Assembly (NCBI GenBank): GCA_002007745.1 | Contig: CP019882.1 | Span: 372,001 to 436,000 of the forward strand | DNA length: 64,000 nucleotides | Direction: 5' to 3' | From: Mycolicibacterium litorale | Lineage (GTDB): Bacteria > Actinomycetota > Actinomycetes > Mycobacteriales > Mycobacteriaceae | Shown: one piece after another, positions 40,220 to 49,517 of the stretch | How positions within the stretch are numbered: position 1 is the first letter of the stretch | Layout: each line of letters opens with the position of its first letter | Translations under genes and position numbers: made by a program | The notes under the pieces: generated by a model | The model's input: the letters and a program-made list of their open reading frames with translations, nothing else | Told to the model about the DNA's origin: nothing | The model's database searches: none

Positions 40220-41725
40220 ATGAGTACCACCACCCCGGCGGAGGCTGATCAGCTTCCCCATCGTCGCCTGCCATTCTGGGTAGCGCTGGCACTCTCGGTC
40301 GCCCTGGTGGGGCCGACCCTGGCCATGTCCGGCAACGGCCAGGGACTGATCGCCACGGTCGGCAAATCGATCCCGCTGGTGTTCCTCATCGGCCTGGTCG
40401 GGGTGTCTCTGGTCGGGTACAGCTTCGTGCGGCTGACCCGCCACCTCAACCACGCCGGGTCCGCGTACGGACTCGTCGGCGGCACGATCGGGCCGCGCGC
40501 CGGCTTCTTCTCCGGCTTCGCCATGCTCGGCGCCTACTGGGGTTTCTCGATCGGTACGCTGGCCCTGACCGCGGCCTTCGTCAACTCGTTCATCGCCGCG
40601 CTGCAACCGGGCAACGAGAACCCCTACCAGGTGCCGTGGTTGCTCATCGTGGTGATCGGTGCGGTTATCTCGTTCTTGTTGTCCGGCCGAGACATTCAGC
40701 TGCTCGCCAAGATCCTGCTGGCCATCGAAGGTGTCGGCATCCTGGCGATGATCGTGTTGGTCGTGGTGATCTTCGCCAAGGGCGGCGCCCCGGCCACCGG
40801 GATCGACTTCTCGGTGTTCTCGTTCTCCGGAGCCGGTGTCTCCGCATCCGCGGTGCTGGCCGGAGTGGTGGCTGCCTTCCTGTCCTGGGCCGGCTTCGAG
40901 GCATGCGCCTCGATGGGGGAGGAGACCGACGACCCCAAGCGCAACATTCCCCGTGCCCTGGCCGGCACGCTGATCCTCACCGGCGTGCTGTTCGTGGTGG
41001 TGATGTTCGCCCAGGTGGTGGGCTTCGGTACCGACGAGGCCGGCCTCACGGCGTTCCAGAACTCCGGAAACACGTTGGGCGACTTGGGCAGTACCTACAT
41101 CGGTCAGTGGTTCTCGCTGGTGATCATCTTCACCGCCATCGTGTCGGCGTTCGGCTGTCACCTGGCGACCTCGGCCACGTCGGGCCGCATGCTCTACGCG
41201 TTCGGCCGCGACGGGTTCGGTCCCAAGGCCCTGGCGCACATCCACGCCGACACCGGCGGGCCGCGCCGCGCCACCTGGCTGGTGGTCGTGGTGGCGCTGG
41301 TCGTCGACCTCGTGTGCGGCGCCCTGGGCTGGCCGGACATGGGAGCCGGCAACGCTGCGATCAACACCTACTTCCTGTTCGCCGTCGCCGGTTCGGTGTG
41401 CCTGATGGTGTGCTACCTGCTGGTCGAGCTCGCCGCGGCATGGTTCGTGGGTGCGCCCAAGTTCGCCAGGGTGCACGGCGGCACCGGCAAGGCTGCGGGT
41501 CTGGTACTACCGTTGTTGGGCGCGCTGGTGATCGTGGTGGTGCTCTGGTTCAACGTCAAGGATGCCGAAACATGGTCAGCGGCACCGCTTCTCGGGTTGT
41601 ACTGGTGTGTGGTCGGACTGATCATCGCCCTGGCGGCCTCCCGGATCGCCAAGCGGGTCGGTGAGTCGCTGTCGGTCGAACTGGATCTGGCCCCGCACAT
41701 GCACCCCGGTACGCCGGTCGAATGA
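40220..41725 (+). CDS. APC-superfamily amino acid/amine permease
   Basis: This 501-residue membrane protein has about twelve to fourteen hydrophobic helices, beginning LPFWVALALSVALVGPTLAMSGNGQGL. The conserved APC feature FLSWAGFEACASMGEETDDPKRNIPRA lies near residues 215-245. It starts 21 bp after the ligase gene and overlaps the aminotransferase start by four bases (ATGA). It probably imports the amine or amino acid used by the ligase. Confidence 0.88.
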   Translation: MSTTTPAEADQLPHRRLPFWVALALSVALVGPTLAMSGNGQGLIATVGKSIPLVFLIGLVGVSLVGYSFVRLTRHLNHAGSAYGLVGGTIGPRAGFFSGFAMLGAYWGFSIGTLALTAAFVNSFIAALQPGNENPYQVPWLLIVVIGAVISFLLSGRDIQLLAKILLAIEGVGILAMIVLVVVIFAKGGAPATGIDFSVFSFSGAGVSASAVLAGVVAAFLSWAGFEACASMGEETDDPKRNIPRALAGTLILTGVLFVVVMFAQVVGFGTDEAGLTAFQNSGNTLGDLGSTYIGQWFSLVIIFTAIVSAFGCHLATSATSGRMLYAFGRDGFGPKALAHIHADTGGPRRATWLVVVVALVVDLVCGALGWPDMGAGNAAINTYFLFAVAGSVCLMVCYLLVELAAAWFVGAPKFARVHGGTGKAAGLVLPLLGALVIVVVLWFNVKDAETWSAAPLLGLYWCVVGLIIALAASRIAKRVGESLSVELDLAPHMHPGTPVE

Positions 41726-43029
41726 GCACGCTCTACGCGCGCGACGAGGCGGCCATCGCCGGGATCGAGAAGCTGCGGTTCTTCCCGCTCGAGGTGGTGT
41801 CCGGACGTGGCTCGACACTGCTCACCCCGGACGGGCGTGAGCTGCTCGACCTCTCGGCGACGTGGACCGCGTGCGGGCTCGGGCACGGGCACCCCGCCGT
41901 CGTCGAGGCGGTGAGCCGTGCGGTCCGCGACGCACCCGGGGCGGGCGGTCTGTCGGCGGTGCATCCGGACTCCGTCGGGTTGGCCGAGGACCTGCTCGCT
42001 CTGGTGCCCGGCACCGGTGAACGGCGCGTCTACCTTGGACATGCCGGCTCGGATGCCAACGATGTCGCGTTGCGGGCCTGCCGCCATGCCACCGGCAAGC
42101 GCACGGTGCTGGCATTCGAGCACAGCTATCACGGCGGCGTCGGTGTGGCGATGGGGGTGTCCGGGGTGCACGTCGACGCCGGTGCTCCGGCCGATCCGGA
42201 CAGCGCATTCCTGCCGTACCCCAACCCCTTTCGACCGACGCATGGTGATGTCGACGCCGATGTCACGGCCTGCCTCGAGCTGGCCGAGACATATCTGGCG
42301 ACCGATTCGATCGCCTGCCTGATCGTCGAGCCGATCCTGTCCGACGGCGGACTGGTCGTGCCGCCCGACGGGTTCCTCGCCCAGTTGCACGCCCTGTGCC
42401 GGCGGCACGGCGTCCCGATGATCTGTGACGAGGTGAAGATGGGCCTGGGTCGCCCCGGCACGTTGCACGCCTTCCAGCACGACGACGTGGTGCCCGAGAT
42501 CGTCACGTTCGGCAAGGTGCTCGGTGGTGGCCTGCCGCTGTCGGCGGCGGTGGGACCGGCCGAACTGCTCGACGAGCCGCCCGCCGCCGCACTGCTGACC
42601 ACGGCGGGCAACCCGGTGTGTACCGCAGCCGGGCGGGCGGTGCTGTCCACCATCGTCGAGGACGATCTCGCCGGTCGCGCCGCCACGGTCGGCGCCGTCC
42701 TGACCGCTGCCCTGCGCGATCTCGACGGGTCGCCGGGTGCCGATCGCATCGGCGACGTCCGCGGCCGCGGCTTGGCGATCGGCGTGGAACTGGTCGACCC
42801 CGGCACCGGCGAGCGGGATCCCCGCCTGGCGGCGCAGGTTGTCTACCGGGCTTGGGAGCTGGGCGCCGTGGTCTATTACGTCGGCGGTAATGTCCTGGAG
42901 GTCACCCCGCCGCTGATCCTGACCGAGACCGAGGCGACGCGCGCCGCCGAGATCCTGGGGCAGGCGATCGCCGATGCGGCCGCGGGCAAGGTCGACGCCG
43001 AGGAGGTCGCCCGCTATGCCGGTTGGTGA
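41722..43029 (+). CDS. Class III PLP-dependent aminotransferase
   Basis: This 435-residue omega-transaminase fold protein has the cofactor Lys in VTFGKVLGGGLPLSAAVG, the PLP-ring Asp in MICDEVKMGLGRPG and the phosphate-binding GSDANDVALR. Relatives include glutamate-1-semialdehyde and gamma-aminobutyrate aminotransferases. In this operon it probably transaminates the amine, or the product of deglutamylation, to an aldehyde or keto acid. Both ends overlap neighbours (ATGA upstream, 14 bp downstream), consistent with strict coupling. Confidence 0.9.
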   Translation: MSTLYARDEAAIAGIEKLRFFPLEVVSGRGSTLLTPDGRELLDLSATWTACGLGHGHPAVVEAVSRAVRDAPGAGGLSAVHPDSVGLAEDLLALVPGTGERRVYLGHAGSDANDVALRACRHATGKRTVLAFEHSYHGGVGVAMGVSGVHVDAGAPADPDSAFLPYPNPFRPTHGDVDADVTACLELAETYLATDSIACLIVEPILSDGGLVVPPDGFLAQLHALCRRHGVPMICDEVKMGLGRPGTLHAFQHDDVVPEIVTFGKVLGGGLPLSAAVGPAELLDEPPAAALLTTAGNPVCTAAGRAVLSTIVEDDLAGRAATVGAVLTAALRDLDGSPGADRIGDVRGRGLAIGVELVDPGTGERDPRLAAQVVYRAWELGAVVYYVGGNVLEVTPPLILTETEATRAAEILGQAIADAAAGKVDAEEVARYAGW

Positions 43030-44190
43030 TCTCCCCGACGTGTTCACCGGGGTCACCGCGCAGGTGCCGGAGGCTCTCGCCGACCATCTGCGTGGTGTCC
43101 GACTGGTCGATCACCACGTGCACGGCGCATTCACCGAACCGGTGGACCGAGCGACGTTCGAAGCGTCGATCAACGAGGGATCCACCGACCCGGTCCCGGG
43201 GTTCATGACGATGTTCGACTCGCCGCTGGGATTGGCGATCCGGCGTTGGTGTGCACCCGTGCTCGGCTTGGAACCGTTCACCGGAGCCGACGAATACTGG
43301 GCTGTCCGAAGCCAATTGGACCCGGCCGAGCTGGCCCGTCGGATGTTGGGGGCGGCGGGCATCTCGCGCTGGATCGTCGACACCGGTTTCAAAGGTGATC
43401 TGATCAGCACGCCGGAGGGCATGACCGCGGTCAGCGCAAGCCCGTCCTCGTCGATCCTGCGACTGGAACGCCTGGCCGAAGACCTCCTCGAAACAGGCAC
43501 CAGCCCAGCGGATTTCCCCGACGCTTTCCGCGCGGCGCTGGCGCAGGCGGCGGCGTCACCGGACACCGTCGGAACCAAGACGATCGCGGCCTACCGCACC
43601 AACTTCGACATCGACTGGACGCGTCCCGGGGACGACGCTGTCGTGACAGCCGCCCGGGACCTGGCCGGGCGCCCGCACCCGCTGCGGCTGGACAGCCCGG
43701 TGCTCATCGCGTTCGGTGTGCACGAGGCCGCCGCCGCCGGTCTGCCGATCCAGGTCCATGTCGGTTTCGGCGACCGTGATCTGGACCTGAACCGCACCGA
43801 TCCGCTGCTCCTGCTGCCGCTGCTGCGCACCTTGACCCCGGTCCCGGTGCTGCTACTGCACTGCTATCCGTTCCACCGCCAGGCCGGATATCTGGCGCAG
43901 GCCTTCGACAACGTGAACTTCGACGTCGGGTTGGCCGTCAACTATCTCGGCCCGCGGTCCACCTCGTTGGTCGCCGAGGCGCTCGACACCGCCCCGTTCG
44001 CCAAGCAGCTGTTCTCCTCGGATGCCTTCGGCCCCCGGAGCTTCACCTGCTCGGCTCGGTGCTGTGGCGCCGTGCCATGGGCCTGGTCCTCGGCGAGTGG
44101 GTCCGCACCGGCGACTGTTCGGCGGCCGACGCCATCCGGATCGTCGACATGATCGGCGTTCACAACGCTCATCGCGTCTACGGGCTGTGA
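43016..44190 (+). CDS. FluG/amidohydrolase-2-type metal hydrolase (frameshifted)
   Basis: This TIM-barrel amidohydrolase has the metal motif VDHHVHGAF (about residue 29), a later IQVHVGFGDRDLDL, LLLHCYPFHRQAGYLAQ and the catalytic Asp in FSSDAFGP. The observed frame drifts after SSDAFGP; one added C in the run 44034-44038 restores PELHLLGSVLWRRAMG through to HNAHRVYGL and the stop at 44190, giving 391 residues. It resembles the N-terminal half of fungal FluG and plant NodGS, whose C-terminal half is a glutamine-synthetase domain. Here the same two activities are separate genes of one operon. It probably hydrolyses a gamma-glutamyl or other amide intermediate. Confidence 0.82.
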
Positions 44191-44373
44191 TCCGCTGCGG
44201 TCACGGCACCCAACCGAGGGCGTCGACGCCGTTGTCGTAGCGCACCGGCGCGCCCGTCGGGTCGACCCACGGGAATAGATTTGCTCGGCGCGAAGGTTGA
44301 TGGCCGGGGCAGCGTGGCCCGCCGGCGGTCAGTGGGTATACCGACGCCGGCCTATCTCTGGGAAGGATCGCGC

Positions 44374-45821
44374 GTGCACCTCGACGACTCGGAAGCGGTG
44401 GGCTCGTCGACGGCTGTCGGATTCCGATCCGAGCGGGGCCCGGTCCTCATCGCGGTGATGCTGAGCACCGGACTGGTCGCCATCGACTCGACCGTGCTGG
44501 CGACCGCAGTCCCCACCATCGTCGGCGAGCTGGGCGGGTTCGACCAGTTCCCGTGGCTGTTCTCGGCCTACCTGCTCGGTCAAGCGGTGACCACACCCAT
44601 CTACGCCAAGCTCTCCGACGTCTTCGGTCGCAAACCCGTCCTGCTGCTCGGGATCGGGGTGTTCCTGCTTGGTTCGATCCTGTGCGGTGTCGCCTGGAAC
44701 ATGCCCGCGCTCATCGTCTTCCGGGCTGTGCAGGGCATCGGCGCCGGCGCGGTGCAACCCACCGCGATGACGATCGTCGGCGACATCTACACCCTGGCCG
44801 AACGGGCCAGGGTGCAAGGCTATCTGGCCAGTGTGTGGGCCATCTCCTCGGTCATCGGGCCCACCCTAGGTGGCGTGTTCTCGCAATGGGGCATCTGGCG
44901 TGGCGTCTTTCTGATCAACATCCCGCTGTGTCTGATCGCCGGGTGGATGCTGATGCGGCACTATCACGAGTCGATCGAACACGCCCGCCGCACAGTCGAC
45001 TATCTGGGCGCCATGTTGCTGGCGGTGGCGATGACGGCACTGATCCTGGGCATCCTCGGCGGCGGGCAGACCTGGCCGTGGGCCTCGGTGCCGAGCATCG
45101 CCGCGTTCGCCACCGGCGTCATCCTGCTGATCGGGTTCGTGGTGGTGGAGCGCCGCGCCGGTGAACCCATCCTGCCGTTGTGGGTGTTCTCTCGGCGACT
45201 GCTGCTGACGACCACCATCGTCGCGGTGGGGGTGGGTGCCATCCTGATGGGCCTGACCTCCTATGTGCCCACCTATCTCGAGGGCTCACTGCGGGTCCAG
45301 CCGGTGGTGGCCGGACTTGCGCTGGCCGCCTTGACGATCGGCTGGCCGGCGACGGCCAGTGCGGCCGGCTACTTCTACCTGCGCTGGGGTTCAAGAAGAC
45401 CGCCGCGGTGGGCGCGGTCGTCGTGATCGCCGGGATGTCGGTGCTGGTGGCGATCGCGCACGCGCCGAGCGTCGCCCTGGTTGCGGTGGTGTGCTTCTTC
45501 ATCGGTGGCGGCATGGGCCTGCTGGCGCTGCCGACGCTGATCGCCGCGCAATCCTCGGTGGGCTGGGCCGAGCGCGGTGTGGTCACCGGCAGCAACATGT
45601 TCGCCCGGTCATTGGGCAGCGCGGTCGGTGTGGCCATCTTCGGCGCCCTCGCCAACTCGATCTTCGGCCCGGGCGACGTGCACTCGCTGGGCCCCGCCCT
45701 GATCAAGGCGGGCTCGACGGCGGTGTTCATCGGTGTCCTCGCCGTCGCCGTCGTCACGGCACTGGCGGTCGTGGCGATGCCGCGCACCCCACCGGCGGCG
45801 GATACGCAGGGCGCCCAGTGA
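44374..45821 (+). CDS. MFS drug/metabolite exporter, DHA2 (14-helix) type (frameshifted)
   Basis: This is a multidrug-type proton antiporter. It has DSTVLATAVPTIVGELGGF in helix 1, LSDVFGRKPVLLLG (motif A) and AVQGIGAGAVQPTAM (motif C-like). The observed frame stops soon after YFYLRWG; one G missing at 45386-45389 restores FKKTAAVGAVVV and runs to 45821, giving 482 codons. I chose the GTG at 44374, preceded by GGAAGGA, over an upstream ATG. No regulator is adjacent, and the substrate is unknown. Confidence 0.85.
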
Positions 45822-45980
45822 ACTCGCAGTGTAGTCACAGCGATTCGCAAGGTTGTCGCGCCGGCGGCTCGGCAACTCCTGCACAGTGGCCGCCACGCCC
45901 ATGTCAGCGGCACCCGGCTAGCCAGAACCGCTGCCATGCACCATGATCTAGCGGTCCATCCGTCGATCGTGGAGTGGTGA

Positions 45981-46847
45981 ATGGCAATCGTTCGTCGCAG
46001 GGGTACCGCCCTGCTGTCTGTGTTGGCCGCGCTGGTGCTGGCATTGGCCGGCGCGCCAGGCATTGCCAGCGCCGATGACCCTGCGTTGCCCGGTGTTTCG
46101 TTGACCACCACCTCGGGTGCGGCCCTGAGCAACGGTGCCACGTACGGGATCGGGACGGTCATCGTCGCGCATTTCGCCGCCCCCATCGACCGGGCGACGG
46201 CAGAGCAGGTGTTGCAGGTCAGCACCGAACCGCCGGTCGACGGCGCCTGGCATTGGGTCGACGACCGCACCGCCCACTGGCGTCCTGCGCAGTACTACGC
46301 GCCGGGGACCGCCGTCACCGTCACCGACGGGCTCAACCCGCCGCTGACGTTCACCATCGGCGCCTCGCACATCTCCATCGCCGACGACGCCACCAAGCAG
46401 GTCAGCGTGTTCGACGGCGGGAAACTGGTCCGCACGATGCCCACCTCGATGGGGCGCGGCGGCACCGAGAAGGTCGGCAACACGACCCTGAGCTTCTGGA
46501 CGCAACCGGGCGTGTACACCGTGCTGGACAAGAGCAACCCGGTGATCATGGACTCCTCCACCTACGGTTTGCCGATCAACTCCCACCTCGGCTACAAGGA
46601 GTCGATCAACTACGCCGTGCGGATCAGTACCGACGGCGTCTACCTGCACGAGCTGGACGCGACGGTGTGGGCCCAAGGGAACACCGACACCAGCCACGGC
46701 TGCCTGAACCTCAACCGCGACAATGCAGTCTGGTTCTATAACTTCTCGGTGCCCGGTGACGTCGTGGAGGTGCGTAACACCGGCGGAAAGCCGTTGCAGC
46801 TCTGGCAGAACGGAGACTGGAGCGTTCCATGGGACCAGTGGGCCTGA
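45981..46847 (+). CDS. L,D-transpeptidase (YkuD, mycobacterial Ldt)
   Basis: This wall enzyme forms 3-3 peptidoglycan cross-links. Its 288 residues comprise a signal peptide (AALVLALAGAPGIASA), an Ig-like domain (LTTTSGAALSNGATYGIGTV), then the YkuD catalytic domain with YLHELDATVWAQGNTDTSHGCLNL: the His and the SHGC Cys are both present. The C-terminus GDWSVPWDQWA matches the tail typical of mycobacterial Ldt proteins. There is no clear lipobox, so it is secreted or signal-anchored. It stands alone and ends at a GC hairpin. Confidence 0.92.
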   Translation: MAIVRRRGTALLSVLAALVLALAGAPGIASADDPALPGVSLTTTSGAALSNGATYGIGTVIVAHFAAPIDRATAEQVLQVSTEPPVDGAWHWVDDRTAHWRPAQYYAPGTAVTVTDGLNPPLTFTIGASHISIADDATKQVSVFDGGKLVRTMPTSMGRGGTEKVGNTTLSFWTQPGVYTVLDKSNPVIMDSSTYGLPINSHLGYKESINYAVRISTDGVYLHELDATVWAQGNTDTSHGCLNLNRDNAVWFYNFSVPGDVVEVRNTGGKPLQLWQNGDWSVPWDQWA

Positions 46848-46852
46848 CCCGC

Positions 46853-46871
46853 GCGCCCCATCCCGGGGCGC
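46853..46871. terminator. Hairpin between L,D-transpeptidase and SDR genes
   Basis: A perfect seven-base, all-GC inverted repeat (gcgcccc / ggggcgc) with a five-base loop fills the 30-bp gap between converging genes. It has no T tract. Confidence 0.5.
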
Positions 46872-46877
46872 TATCGC

Positions 46878-47642
46878 CTACTTGATGGTGTATCCGCCGT
46901 CGACCAGCAGGTCCGCCCCGTTGATCATGGCGGCGGCGTCGGAGGCGAGAAAGACTGCGGTCGCCGCGATCTCATTCGGGTAGGCGAACCGTCCGGTGGG
47001 AATGAGTTGCTTGAGCGCATCGCCGCGGGGTCCGTCCCACGCCTTGTGCCCGAGTTCGGTCAGCACCACGGTGGGCGAGATGGTGTTGACCCGGACTCCG
47101 CGTCCGGCCCACTCGGCGGCGAGCACCTTGGAGACGCCCACCACACCGAACTTGGATGCGCAGTAGGCCACATGCTGATCCAGCGCCACGGTTGCGGCCT
47201 GCGAAGCCATGTTGATGATGACGCCGTGTCCGCTCGCGAGCATCCGCGATCCGACCGCCTGGCACATCAGGAATGTGCCTTTGAGGTTGACATCGATCGT
47301 CGAGTCCCAGGCCTTGAGCGAGAGCTCCTCAGCGGGTGCCAGCATCACGATTCCGGCACTGTTGACCAGGATGTCGATGTGCCCGAATTCGCTGGCGACG
47401 GCCTCGACGGCCGCGGCTACCGATTCTGGATCCGAGACGTCGCAACGGAATCCGCGGCTACCGTCGCCCAGAGTGGCGGCCGTCTGGGCGGCGGCCTCCG
47501 CGTTGAGGTCGACGACGGCGACCCGTGCACCTTTGGTGGCGAAGGCGGCCGCGATGGCTGCACCGATACCGGATGCTCCACCGGTGACGAGCGCAACCTT
47601 GCCGTCGAGTCGGAAGTCCAGATCGACTGTCGGTTCGGTCAT
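46878..47642 (-). CDS. Short-chain polyol/sugar dehydrogenase
   Basis: This 254-residue SDR has the cofactor motif TGGASGIGAAIA, NSAG and the catalytic YCASK with an upstream Ser in NMASQ. The NAD preference (VVDLN) fits oxidation of sugar alcohols; relatives include xylitol, D-arabinitol and D-threitol dehydrogenases. The start at 47642 (MTEPTVDLDF) has GGAAAGGA-like sequence upstream. It follows the SorC regulator in one operon and probably oxidises the substrate taken up by the divergent ABC importer. Confidence 0.88.
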   Translation of the reverse strand: MTEPTVDLDFRLDGKVALVTGGASGIGAAIAAAFATKGARVAVVDLNAEAAAQTAATLGDGSRGFRCDVSDPESVAAAVEAVASEFGHIDILVNSAGIVMLAPAEELSLKAWDSTIDVNLKGTFLMCQAVGSRMLASGHGVIINMASQAATVALDQHVAYCASKFGVVGVSKVLAAEWAGRGVRVNTISPTVVLTELGHKAWDGPRGDALKQLIPTGRFAYPNEIAATAVFLASDAAAMINGADLLVDGGYTIK

Positions 47643-47677
47643 TTCGGATTGAATCCTTTCCTCGAGTCGGGCAGGTG

Positions 47678-48598
47678 TCAGGCCAGAACGGCCGCGGCCA
47701 CTTCGGTGTCGGTGACCAGTGAGGAGACCAGCCCCGAGCACAGCACTGCTTTGGTGGCGGCGACCTTCTCCGGACCGGTGGCGATGGCGATGACGGTGGG
47801 AATGGCGCGAAGTGCGTTCTCGCTGATCCCCATTCGGCGCTCGTCGAGGCCGGGTACCCGGTTGCCCCCGGCGTCAACCAGGAGCGCACAGGTTTCACCG
47901 CACACGCCCGCGGCCTGAAGCTCTTTGGTCTCGGCCGGGGTCAGCGAGGTGTAGACCTGGGACGTGGTCGGGCCCCAGGCGCCGATCGAGACCAGGGCAC
48001 AGGTGACCTTTGCGTGCTGGGCGAACGTCTCCTGGATCTGGGGATTGCCGGCGAGGCTTTCCGCGGTGCGCGCGTCGGACACCACCAGCGGTGCGTACAG
48101 CGGCCACGAGATACCGCCGGTGATCTCACCGAGGCGGCGGGCCAGGTCGGCGCCGTTGGTGGTCAGGGCCCCGGCCATTCCGGTCAGCTGCACGACGTCG
48201 CAGTGCGGCAGCGCACCGAGGTACGGCGCGATGTGAGTCATGGTCCGCCCGCAGTCGACCCCGATCACATCACCCTCCCGCAGGATCGACTGCAGCAGTT
48301 CGGCCATCGCTTTGGCCACCGCCTCCACCCGGTCGGCGGGCTCCGTCGAGTCCGCGGCCACCGCGTAGGCGTGCTGTAGGGAGTAGCGGCGTTGCAGGGC
48401 GGTCGACAGTTCGAGGTCGATGGCGCCCGGGTTGTGGATCTTGATCTCCACCATTCCCGATTCGACGGCCTCTTCGAGCATGCGGGCCACCTTGAACCGG
48501 GACAGCCCGAATTCCTCGGCGATCTGAATGCGGGTGCGCCCCTCGAGGTAATAGCGGCGGGCGATCACGGCGCGCTGGAACAGCTCGTCCGGTCCCAT
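47678..48598 (-). CDS. SorC/DeoR-type sugar-sensing regulator
   Basis: This 306-residue regulator has an N-terminal helix-turn-helix (GRTRIQIAEEFGLSRFKVARMLEEAVESGMVEIKI) and a SorC sugar-phosphate-binding domain (VDCGRTMTHIAPYLG, QLTGMAGAL, VSIGAWGPTTSQVYTSL). It probably controls its own SDR operon and the divergent importer through the ATGAGC repeats between them. The ATG at 48598 follows GGAAGGAA-like bases; the upstream in-frame extension does not look coding. Confidence 0.9.
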   Translation of the reverse strand: MGPDELFQRAVIARRYYLEGRTRIQIAEEFGLSRFKVARMLEEAVESGMVEIKIHNPGAIDLELSTALQRRYSLQHAYAVAADSTEPADRVEAVAKAMAELLQSILREGDVIGVDCGRTMTHIAPYLGALPHCDVVQLTGMAGALTTNGADLARRLGEITGGISWPLYAPLVVSDARTAESLAGNPQIQETFAQHAKVTCALVSIGAWGPTTSQVYTSLTPAETKELQAAGVCGETCALLVDAGGNRVPGLDERRMGISENALRAIPTVIAIATGPEKVAATKAVLCSGLVSSLVTDTEVAAAVLA

Positions 48599-48634
48599 GG
48601 CGCTTCCTTCCGATCCGCCGCACTGGCTGCTCGT

Positions 48635-48722
48635 ATGAGCGGAGCGGTTGACATATGAGCATAGCGTAGACAATGATCCGAACCACACGCAATCAAATGA
48701 GCAATCGATGTCACAGATGAGC
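48635..48722. promoter_or_regulatory. Four ATGAGC direct repeats, candidate SorC operator
   Basis: ATGAGC occurs at 48635, 48655, 48697 and 48717, forming two pairs each spaced exactly 20 bases, in the 274-bp gap between SorC and the divergent importer operon. The first copy is also part of GCTC-gtat-GAGC. Pairing at about two helical turns fits a multimeric regulator. Binding by the SorC protein is inferred. Confidence 0.55.
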
Positions 48723-48872
48723 GGATGCGGTGATGGGCGGAGACGATAGCGGGCGGAGCACGCCCGCCGGTTCCGTGCTGTCCTGGCGGACCGGTGTGGT
48801 GGACGTCACTGCCGGGTATCTCCCGCTGGTATGCACGCTCAACGCAGCGCGTCCGGCAGGCGGGCGGGTGTC

Positions 48873-49517
48873 ATGACGACGACGCTTCGGCTGGCCCCCT
48901 GGCACAGCCGGTTCGCCGGGAAGATCGCCGGGTCGGTTGACGCGGTGCCGCCGGCCCAGCGACCGCGGACCGCGCGGGAACTCGCGGCCGCGGGCCTGGC
49001 CGTGCACGTGGAGATCACGGTGGCCGACGAGAGCTCGCCCGCCGGGGTGAGCATCGCCGAGCTGCGCGACATCGCCGAGGCGATCGTGCCGCACCGGCTC
49101 GGTGTGCACCTGGTCGGATCGCCGGCTTTCGTCGATTCCGTGCTGTCCGATGTGCTGAGGCTGCGCCCGGCCAAGGTCTTTCTGCCCTGGTCCGCCTTCA
49201 CGCCAAGCCGGGCAACGACGGTTCGCGCCGCGGGCAGCGCCGCCTGGATCGCGCTGTGGACGGAATGGGACGGCATCGGAGTACCGCGATGGCCGGCTGC
49301 CCCCGACGGGGTGCTCGTCCTACTCGCCGAGCCGGGCACGCTGGGGCCCGGGCGACTCGGCCGGCTTGGCATGGCCACCGCCTGCGCCGCCGAACTGCCG
49401 GTGATCGTGGGCGGTGGCGTCACCGAAGAACTTGCGCCGCTGTGCATTACAGCCGGTGCACAATCCCTGGTCGTCGGGCGTGGCCTGCTGACCTCGGCGA
49501 GAGGAGACCTTTCATGA
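48873..49517 (+). CDS. Pentose-phosphate-epimerase-like TIM-barrel protein
   Basis: This 214-residue protein resembles ribulose-phosphate 3-epimerase in layout: VHVEITVADESSPAGVSIAELRDIAEAI, GVHLVGSPAFVDSVL and the phosphate-binding end VIVGGGVTEELAPLCITAGAQSLVVGRGLL. The usual catalytic D and H residues of Rpe (HVDIMDG) are replaced (HVEITVA), so activity may differ or be lost. I chose the ATG at 48873 (MTTTLRL). The stop overlaps the dehydrogenase start (ATGA). It is first in the importer operon. The family link is tentative. Confidence 0.65.
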   Translation: MTTTLRLAPWHSRFAGKIAGSVDAVPPAQRPRTARELAAAGLAVHVEITVADESSPAGVSIAELRDIAEAIVPHRLGVHLVGSPAFVDSVLSDVLRLRPAKVFLPWSAFTPSRATTVRAAGSAAWIALWTEWDGIGVPRWPAAPDGVLVLLAEPGTLGPGRLGRLGMATACAAELPVIVGGGVTEELAPLCITAGAQSLVVGRGLLTSARGDLS

